Source of the DNA: Microbispora amethystogenes
GTDB taxonomy: Bacteria; Actinomycetota; Actinomycetes; Streptosporangiales; Streptosporangiaceae
Reading direction: 5' to 3'
NCBI RefSeq assembly: GCF_016863015.1
Contig: NZ_BOOB01000067.1
Span: 1 to 45,219 of the forward strand
Length of the DNA stretch: 45,219 nucleotides
The position numbers and the translations under genes are program-made. Under the pieces are notes generated by a model, which saw only the letters and a list, made by a program, of their open reading frames with translations, did not search any database and had not been told where the DNA came from. Shown one piece after another: positions 1 through 5,775 of this stretch; the stretch's first letter is position 1, and every line of letters begins with the position of its first letter.

Positions 1-648
1 CCCGGACTTCGGCTGCGCCAGCGCGCCCGTCGAGGTCCAGCGGTACGACGACGGCAGGTTGCACGTGCCGGTCGGCGTCGTGGTCGGCGTCGCGGTCGGC
101 GTCGCGGACGGCGACTGGGTCGGGCCGCCTCCGGAGGTGGTCCACTTCTGGTTGGTCCCGCCGTGGCAGGTCCACAGGTAGACGGGGGACCCGTTGGTCG
201 TGCCGTAGTTGCTCACGTCCAGGCACAGGCCCGACTGCACGCCCGTGATCGTCCCGTCGGAGTTCAGGCGCCACTTCTGGTTGGCCTGGCCGTTGCAGGA
301 CCAGATGACCACCTTGGTGCCGTTCGCGGTGCCCTGACCGTAGGCGTCCACGCACCGTGTGCCGTTGAACGTCCGCAGATCACCGGACGAGGTGAACTCG
401 AACGCCTGGTTGGCCTGGCCGTTGCAGTCGTAGATCTGCAGACCGGTTCCCTGCGCGTCGGTGTTGCCCACCACGTCGAGGCATCGGCCCGACCCGACGC
501 CCACCAGCGGCGCCGCCGCCGCCGACGCGGGCCCCGCCGACACAAGCGCCGCGGCCAGCACCGTCACCAGCGCGGCGGACACACGCGCCGCCACGGTGAC
601 ATGGGAACGCCACCGGCCGGCGGCCGAACGGATGGGGGGTGAATGCAT
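1..648 (-). CDS. Secreted lectin-GH62 alpha-L-arabinofuranosidase, 3' part outside window
   Basis: The first 216 residues are visible and the gene runs off the left edge. The N-terminus has a basic stretch, an Ala/Val-rich hydrophobic core and an ASA-type cleavage region near residue 45, so it is exported. Residues about 46-165 form a ricin-type beta-trefoil lectin (CBM13), with the repeated CNGQANQ..., NQKW (QxW) and RCLDV/LCLDV signatures. A Pro/Thr/Ser linker (PSATPTATPTTTPT) follows. The last visible residues, SSYRWTSTGALAQPKSG, match the opening of GH62 arabinofuranosidase domains, so the missing part is probably that catalytic domain, which removes arabinose from arabinoxylan. The ATG at 648 is chosen because AGGAG lies 6 bases upstream and the signal peptide follows at once. 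A LacI-type palindrome lies about 50 bases upstream. The GH62 call rests on a short stretch. The lectin domain and signal peptide are clear. Confidence 0.85.
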   Translation of the reverse strand, partial: MHSPPIRSAAGRWRSHVTVAARVSAALVTVLAAALVSAGPASAAAAPLVGVGSGRCLDVVGNTDAQGTGLQIYDCNGQANQAFEFTSSGDLRTFNGTRCVDAYGQGTANGTKVVIWSCNGQANQKWRLNSDGTITGVQSGLCLDVSNYGTTNGSPVYLWTCHGGTNQKWTTSGGGPTQSPSATPTATPTTTPTGTCNLPSSYRWTSTGALAQPKSG

Positions 649-992
649 GGTCTACTCCTGAGGGTGGGTCGAGGCGGAGGCTTGCGTCTTACGGGAAACT
701 GTTAGCGCTAACATTTTCTATGGCACGAGAGGTCGCGTCGCCAGGCGTCAATGTCGGTGGTTAATGGCGGAGCAAACTAGGGCGCACCGGGTGGCGTCAA
801 GAGGCCGTCCGAACGCTCCGGCGGCGCTCCGGCCTTCGGGAGCGCGTCTATCTGGCGTTACCGGCCCGGCCCGCACAGTACGCGTGACAGCCTCGTGATG
901 AAACTTTCACCCGCGCACCATGCCGGTGACGGCCTTGCCGGGGCCTGCCGAAGGCCATCTCAGGGGCGGCAAGAGGCCTGCTCAAGACCAGG
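649..992. other. Intergenic region upstream of the arabinofuranosidase gene
   Basis: No gene is seen here. Besides the operator at 700-713, the only structure is a 7-bp hairpin (GCGCTCC 824-830 with GGAGCGC 839-845). It could terminate the upstream ATPase transcript, but it has no T-tract on the minus strand. Confidence 0.4.
700..713. promoter_or_regulatory. LacI-family operator palindrome upstream of the arabinofuranosidase gene
   Basis: TGTTAGCGCTAACA is a perfect 14-bp palindrome centred on the CG step typical of LacI-family operators. It sits 52 bases upstream of the GH62 start, where a repressor would block transcription until a sugar inducer is present. The regulator gene is not in the window. 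Confidence 0.7.
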
Positions 993-2426
993 TCAAGCGT
1001 AGAGGTCGTCAAGGGTGATCAGGCGCACGTCGCTCCCTGGTTCAGCGCCGAGTTCCGCCGTGAATCCGGCGCCCGAACAACACGTGAGCACCGTGTCGCG
1101 CGTGTCGTACCCCTTGGCCGTGAGCAGATCGCGCGCACGACGGAGCCGGGCCACATGCTCGGCTCCCATGAGCCTGTCCCACTTGACCTCGCCCAGCGAG
1201 AGAACCCGTCGCGGGCGTCCGTGATCCGCGGGCGCCAGAACGGCGACATCGACCTCGATCTGCGTGCGGTTGGCGGGATCGGGTACGACTCCGCTCCCCA
1301 CCTCACCGGCCGCCGGATCGGCGTCCAGGGCGTACTCGCGGCAGAGCACCTCGACGTGGGGGCCGACGACCTGCGACAGGAAGCGTGCCCTGCTGCCCCG
1401 CCACACCGTCGCCGCGTCCCCGCGCTCCAGCCGCGCCCACTCCCTGACCATGATCGCTTGATAGAACGTGATGAGCGGTTCGGCCACCCGGTAGTGGCTC
1501 CGGTTCGGCCGGAAGAGATCGCGTTCCTTGACCAGGAGATGGCTGTCTTCCAGGACGCGGAGCGGGTGCGCGATCTCGTTGGACTTTCGCCCCACGTAGC
1601 CGGCGATCCCCCCTGACGTCGTGTTTCCGTCGGCGACGGCGGCGAGGACGGAGTGGTAGAGCGACGGGTCGCGAATCTCCGTCTCCTCCGCCAGAAGGTA
1701 GCGGGCCTCCCTGAACAACGGGACCTCGGCGTTCAGCACCGATCGGATCACCCAGTCGTCGAAATCCGCCGGTCCGGCCGGGATGTCGCCGCGGACGAAC
1801 TCATTCCGGTAGGCCGGCGTCCCGCCCACCACCGCGTGGACCTGGACCGCCAGACGCGGGTCGCCGATCCCCCAGAAGCGGGCGGCCTGGCGGTAGTCGA
1901 AGGGCCTGACGAGCATCTCCAGTCCCGCGCGTCCGCGGAGCGGAGCCGTACCGGACAACAACCCGCCCATCACGGACATCGCCGAACCGCAGAGCAGCAC
2001 CCTGGCCATGCTGCCGGCTCCCGAGCCGCCAGGGCCCAGCTCTCGCTGGATGATCGAGGGAAGCTCCGGAGACGCCTTGACGAGGTACGGAAACTCGTCC
2101 AGCACCACAGGCACCGGCCGATCCCGTACGGCCCCGAAAAGGTAGGGGATGGCGTCGATCCAGTCGCGGAAGGGCGGAACAGGAGCGCCGGTGAACCTGA
2201 CCAGTTCGTCCGCGAAGAGGCGCAACGCCACCGCCTCCGTCACCTCGAGCGCGGGGAAGTAGATGCCGCCCATGCTGCTCGCCAGGGCCTGGAGGAGGTA
2301 GCTCTTCCCTTGGCGGCGGCGGCCGCTCACCACGCCGAGCCGAGCTCCCGGGCTCGCATCAGAAGCGAACGAGACCAGACCCGCCCACTCTCGCTCCCGG
2401 TCGAACACATGCTGCGGCTTACGCAC
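993..2426 (-). CDS. AAA+ ATPase of the archaeal-ATPase/DUF234 type
   Basis: This 477-residue protein has a Walker A motif (GRRRQGKS, about residue 35-42) and a Walker B motif (VVLDEFPYLV, about 108-117). A sensor region (LLCGSAMSVMGGLL) and a winged-helix-like middle follow. The C-terminal part (IEVDVAVL...LSLGEVKWD) resembles the PD-(D/E)XK-like fold of DUF234 proteins. Members are widespread in archaea and actinomycetes, and their function is mostly unknown (DNA- or defence-related roles have been suggested). The start is GTG. There is no Shine-Dalgarno sequence, but TACACT lies 7 bases before the GTG on the minus strand, as expected for a leaderless transcript. It appears to be a single-gene unit. 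Confidence 0.8.
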   Translation of the reverse strand: MRKPQHVFDREREWAGLVSFASDASPGARLGVVSGRRRQGKSYLLQALASSMGGIYFPALEVTEAVALRLFADELVRFTGAPVPPFRDWIDAIPYLFGAVRDRPVPVVLDEFPYLVKASPELPSIIQRELGPGGSGAGSMARVLLCGSAMSVMGGLLSGTAPLRGRAGLEMLVRPFDYRQAARFWGIGDPRLAVQVHAVVGGTPAYRNEFVRGDIPAGPADFDDWVIRSVLNAEVPLFREARYLLAEETEIRDPSLYHSVLAAVADGNTTSGGIAGYVGRKSNEIAHPLRVLEDSHLLVKERDLFRPNRSHYRVAEPLITFYQAIMVREWARLERGDAATVWRGSRARFLSQVVGPHVEVLCREYALDADPAAGEVGSGVVPDPANRTQIEVDVAVLAPADHGRPRRVLSLGEVKWDRLMGAEHVARLRRARDLLTAKGYDTRDTVLTCCSGAGFTAELGAEPGSDVRLITLDDLYA

Positions 2427-2471
2427 ATGTCAAAGTGTACTTGAGCGAACTACGGTTGACTCATACGTACT

Positions 2472-2975
2472 TCACTGTCGGTGCCGGTTCGCTCGTACGC
2501 GGCGGGAGCCCACGGACATGGAGATGGCACCGGCGGCGCAGGCGATGGCGGCGAGCAGCGGTGGGGCCCATGGAGCCGGGCCGCCGCTGGTCCAGTCCGG
2601 TTGGCTGCCCGCGCTGACGTCCGCAGGGGTGAACGGCCACGGGCGTTCGTCCACGAAGACCACCAGGTTGACCACGGCCATGAGGCCGAATAGCACGGCG
2701 CCGGCTGTGCCCGTTCGCCACCACAGCCAGGAGAAGCCGGCCGCCGACAGGGCGAGCAGCGGCAGGACGCCCAGCACGAGGAGATCCAGCGCGAGCAGGT
2801 AGCGCGCGTCGACTCCGATGAAACGCCACGCGAAGGAGACGAGCGGCAGGTAGTCGATGCCGCCGCGCGCGGTCATGGCCATGAGCATGAACGGCACCGC
2901 TGAGAGGATCACCGCCAGGGTCATCCACGGCCACGCCCGGCGACCGGCCCGGTCTCTCCCCGCCTTCTCGATCAC
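2472..2975 (-). CDS. Small integral membrane protein, unknown function
   Basis: The protein has 167 residues and about four hydrophobic segments (LAVILSAVPFMLMAM; YLLALDLLVLGVLPLLAL; GAVLFGLMAVVNLVVFV; PPLLAAIACAAGAI) separated by short loops. The N-terminus is basic and cytoplasmic. I do not recognise the family. The GTG start at 2975 has no strong ribosome-binding site, so a start a few codons further in is possible. It lies alone between the ATPase gene and the cold-shock gene, all on the minus strand, and is separated from the latter by a terminator. Confidence 0.65.
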   Translation of the reverse strand: MIEKAGRDRAGRRAWPWMTLAVILSAVPFMLMAMTARGGIDYLPLVSFAWRFIGVDARYLLALDLLVLGVLPLLALSAAGFSWLWWRTGTAGAVLFGLMAVVNLVVFVDERPWPFTPADVSAGSQPDWTSGGPAPWAPPLLAAIACAAGAISMSVGSRRVRANRHRQ

Positions 2976-3041
2976 CAGCGAATCGTACGGGACCGCCTCG
3001 TTGAGGGCTTGCCCTCACGGTGCCGCTTCACCGAATGACGA

Positions 3042-3074
3042 AGGCCCCGGGACTCCGCGAGGAGCCCGGGGCCT
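3042..3074 (-). terminator. Terminator hairpin after the cold-shock gene
   Basis: Arms AGGCCCCGGG (3042-3051) and CCCGGGGCCT (3065-3074) pair perfectly. The stem continues through CTCC/GGAG around a GCGA loop with one bulged A. It begins about 60 bases past the stop codon of the cold-shock gene on the minus strand. The run of T is weak, as is common in GC-rich actinomycetes. Confidence 0.75.
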
Positions 3075-3134
3075 GATGCCGTCGGATGCGGGCCTCACCT
3101 CAGTGGGCCCGGCATCGCCGGTGTGAAACGCTGC

Positions 3135-3338
3135 TTAGAGCGGCCGAACCTGCTCGGCCTGCGGGCCCTTGGCGCCCTGGCCGGCGGTGTACTCGACGCG
3201 CTGGTTCTCCTCCAGCGAGCGGTAGCCGCGGCTGTCGATGGCCGAGTAGTGGACGAAGACGTCCGGAGTGCCGTCGTCGGGGGCGATGAAGCCGAAGCCC
3301 TTCTCGGCGTTGAACCACTTGACGGTTCCCTGGGCCAT
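3135..3338 (-). CDS. cspA: Cold-shock protein, CspA family
   Basis: This 67-residue protein is a single OB-fold cold-shock domain. It has the RNP1-like KGFGFI motif at residues 13-18 and the RNP2-like VFVHY motif at 27-31, with the usual start MAQGTVKWFNAEKGFGFI. It binds single-stranded RNA/DNA and acts as an RNA chaperone. The ATG at 3338 has a strong GGAG eight bases upstream. Length and sequence match the family exactly. The transcript is monocistronic and ends in the hairpin at 3042-3074. Confidence 0.97.
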   Translation of the reverse strand: MAQGTVKWFNAEKGFGFIAPDDGTPDVFVHYSAIDSRGYRSLEENQRVEYTAGQGAKGPQAEQVRPL

Positions 3339-3749
3339 ACTGCTTTCTCCTTCATGAGACGATCTCGAGAGGTCACGGGTGTGATCCCTCGGGCTGCTGC
3401 GACCGACCGCCTCGGGAAAGCCTCGGCTCCGAACGGCAACGCCCGCTGTCACTACTCAGCAGGCGCTTCAACGCATACTGGTACTTCGACACAACCTCTG
3501 ACTACGACACTACACGCCGCGACGCGGTTCGCGCGCCCCCCTTTCGCAAAACCCCGTACGCGCCCCTCATCCCGTGCCCGTCCACCGCCCGAAGGCACGC
3601 CCGGTGCCGCTGCCGTGCCGCCGGTCAGACGTGCTCGTGCGCGAGGGAGGGCTCTCCGATCTGTGACGACTGTCATACGCGTCACAGACGGGGAGGTCGT
3701 CCTGTCTTTGCTCAGCAGGACGGAACGCATGGCGACCAGGGGGTTCGCA
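3339..3749. other. Divergent intergenic region between the csp and SDR genes
   Basis: About 400 bases hold the cold-shock gene leader (long leaders are usual for csp genes) and the SDR promoter. Open frames across it look like out-of-frame translation and have no family signature. I see no clear operator. Confidence 0.4.
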
Positions 3750-4670
3750 ATGGAAGTACCTGACTTGAGCGGGAAGCTGGCCGTGGTGACCGGGGGCAGC
3801 GACGGTATCGGGCTCGGCCTGGCCACGCGCCTGGCCCGGGCTGGAGCCGAGGTGGTGCTGCCGGTCCGCGACGTCGCCAAGGGCGCCTCCGCGCTCCAGA
3901 AGATCCACTCGGCCGCACCGGAGGCGGTGATCTCCACTCGTGAGCTCGACCTGGCCTCGCTGGAGTCGGTCGCGAAGCTCGCCGACGCCCTTCGGCGCGA
4001 GGCGCGCCCGATCGACATCCTGATCAACAACGCGGGTGTGATGGCTCCCGCCGCCCGGCACACCACCGCGGACGGCCTGGAGTTGCAGTTCGGCACCAAC
4101 CACATCGGTCATTTCGCGCTGGTGGCACGGCTCCTGCCGCTGCTACGCCTGCGCGGAGCGCGGGTCACCACCATGACCAGCAGCGCCGCCCGCTCGGCGA
4201 AGATCGACTGGGCCGACCCGCAGAGCGAACGGAAGTATTCGCCGGTCCGCTCGTACGGCCGGTCGAAGCTGGCCAACCTTCTCTTCGGGCTCGAACTGGA
4301 CCGGCGCAGCAGGGCAGGCGGGTGGGGCATCGTGAGCAACGTCGCCCATCCCGGCACGACCCTCACCAACCTCTACGCGTCCGGACCGAACCTCGGCCGC
4401 GCCCGCTCCGCGCCGTACGAGCGGATCATGCGGCGGCTCCTGCGGTGGGGCCTGTTCGTGCAGCCGGTCGACGCCGGACTGCTGCCCGCCCTGTACGCCG
4501 CCACCAGCCCGGATGCCCGGGGCGGCCGTCTCTACGGCCCCGACGGCATCGGCCAGTTCACGGGCGGCCCCACGGAGCTGCCCCTCTACAGGTCGGTCCG
4601 GGTCGATTCCGACGCGGCCCGCCTGTGGGACGTCTCGGAGCGGCTGGCCGGGGTCGAGTTCCCCGCCTGA
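3750..4670 (+). CDS. Short-chain dehydrogenase/reductase, retinol dehydrogenase-like
   Basis: This 306-residue protein is a classical SDR. It has the NAD(P)-binding TGGSDGIG near the N-terminus, NNAGVM in the middle, a catalytic Ser in the TSSAAR region, and the catalytic YGRSK. It belongs to the group with the extended C-terminus seen in WW-domain oxidoreductase/retinol dehydrogenase-like bacterial enzymes. The substrate is unknown. ATG 3750 is preferred because AGGGGG lies 6 bases upstream. ATG 3729 in the same frame is an alternative that adds 7 residues. The gene faces the ECF41 sigma factor, and ECF41 factors often control a neighbouring oxidoreductase, so a functional link is possible. 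I did not find a convincing ECF41 promoter (TGTCACA...CGTC). Confidence 0.88.
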   Translation: MEVPDLSGKLAVVTGGSDGIGLGLATRLARAGAEVVLPVRDVAKGASALQKIHSAAPEAVISTRELDLASLESVAKLADALRREARPIDILINNAGVMAPAARHTTADGLELQFGTNHIGHFALVARLLPLLRLRGARVTTMTSSAARSAKIDWADPQSERKYSPVRSYGRSKLANLLFGLELDRRSRAGGWGIVSNVAHPGTTLTNLYASGPNLGRARSAPYERIMRRLLRWGLFVQPVDAGLLPALYAATSPDARGGRLYGPDGIGQFTGGPTELPLYRSVRVDSDAARLWDVSERLAGVEFPA

Positions 4671-4785
4671 GCTGTGCCCCCTGATCTGGGCCGCCTGATC
4701 TGCACCTCCGACCTGCGCCGCCTGACTTGGCCCGCGCTCGCCCGACCGGGCCGCCATCCGGATCGCCGCCCGGCACCCGCCCGGG
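4671..4785. repeat. Convergent gap with imperfect direct repeats
   Basis: Between the two convergent stops lies a degenerate direct repeat of the type GCCGCCTGATCTG / GCCGCCTGACTTG (about 4680-4735). It encodes nothing recognisable and may serve as a bidirectional termination zone. Confidence 0.35.
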
Positions 4786-5697
4786 TCATCCGGCGTCCGG
4801 GGCGGAGAATGCGGCGATCTTGGCGGGGTTCATCATCCACAGCACCTGGCCGATGCCCTCGTCGGAGGCGTCGACGGTGAGCACCGTGAACACCTCGCCG
4901 TCGCGGCGCAGCACGGCCGCCGCCTGCCCGTTGACGTCGGCCCACTCCACCTCGGCCCCGGCCCAGAACCGGTCCGCGAACGCCCTGACGTACTTCGCGA
5001 CCCGCGGCGCGCCGATCACGGGGATGCGGGAGGCGCGGACCGCGCCGCCGCCGTCGGAGTAGCTGACCACGTCCGCGGCGAGGATCCGCTCCAGCGCGGC
5101 GAGGTCGCCGGAACGGGCGGCGGTGACGAAGGCGCCGAGCAGCCTGCGCTGCTCGGCCTTGGACACCGGCGCCCGGCGCTCCGAGGCGAGGTGCTTGCGG
5201 GCCCTGCTGACCAGTTGCCGCACCGCCGCCTCACTGGCCTGGATGATCTCGGCGATCTGCCGGTAGGGGTAGTCGAACGCCTCGCGCAGCACGTAGGCCG
5301 CGCGTTCGGTGGGGGTGAGCCGCTCCAGCAGGAGCAGGACCGCGAAGCCCAGGGCCTCGCCCCGCTCGGCGCCGAGGTGGGGGTCGTCGCGGGTGTCGAC
5401 GGGTTCGGGGAGCCACGGTCCCACGTACGTCTCGCGGCGGACCCGGGCGGACTGCAGGACGTTGATGGCGAGGCGGGTGGTCACCGTCGCCAGGAACGCT
5501 CCCGGTTCGGCCACCGTGTCGCGGTCGTAGGCCTGCCAGCGCATCCAGACGTCCTGCAGCAGGTCTTCGGCCTCGGCGGAACTGCCCAGCATCCGGTACG
5601 CGATCCCGAACAGGCGGGGCCGCACGCTCTGGAACACGGCCGCCGCCTGGTCGAGATCCACCTCGCTGAGGTGTCTCCCCGATCCGGTGTCCCCCAT
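4786..5697 (-). CDS. sigJ: ECF41-type RNA polymerase sigma factor with SnoaL-like C-terminal domain
   Basis: The 303 residues contain sigma region 2 (residues about 25-90, with AYRMLGSSAEAEDLLQDVW), region 4 (about 120-180, YRQIAEIIQASEAAVRQLVSRARKHL) and a C-terminal SnoaL/NTF2-like domain. The WLPEP linker motif, a DGGG motif and the terminal NPAKI motif are the hallmarks of group ECF41 (SigJ-like). In this group the C-terminal domain controls activity in place of a separate anti-sigma factor. The ATG at 5697 has GGGAG upstream. The gene lies 78 bases downstream of the long biosynthetic operon on the same strand but is probably not part of it. Its usual partner type, an oxidoreductase, is the convergent SDR. 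Confidence 0.92.
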   Translation of the reverse strand: MGDTGSGRHLSEVDLDQAAAVFQSVRPRLFGIAYRMLGSSAEAEDLLQDVWMRWQAYDRDTVAEPGAFLATVTTRLAINVLQSARVRRETYVGPWLPEPVDTRDDPHLGAERGEALGFAVLLLLERLTPTERAAYVLREAFDYPYRQIAEIIQASEAAVRQLVSRARKHLASERRAPVSKAEQRRLLGAFVTAARSGDLAALERILAADVVSYSDGGGAVRASRIPVIGAPRVAKYVRAFADRFWAGAEVEWADVNGQAAAVLRRDGEVFTVLTVDASDEGIGQVLWMMNPAKIAAFSAPDAG

Positions 5698-5775
5698 GAC
5701 GATGGCTCCCGTTCCGCCGGCGATGGACCCGCCCAGCCTTTCACTCGCCCATCTCGCGGCTTCGACCGGGATCCG

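Noticed and set aside
3123..3749. N-terminal extension of the SDR frame back into the cold-shock gene
   Set aside because: The extension is antisense to the cold-shock gene and its leader. SDR homology begins at about 3750, where a ribosome-binding site is present.
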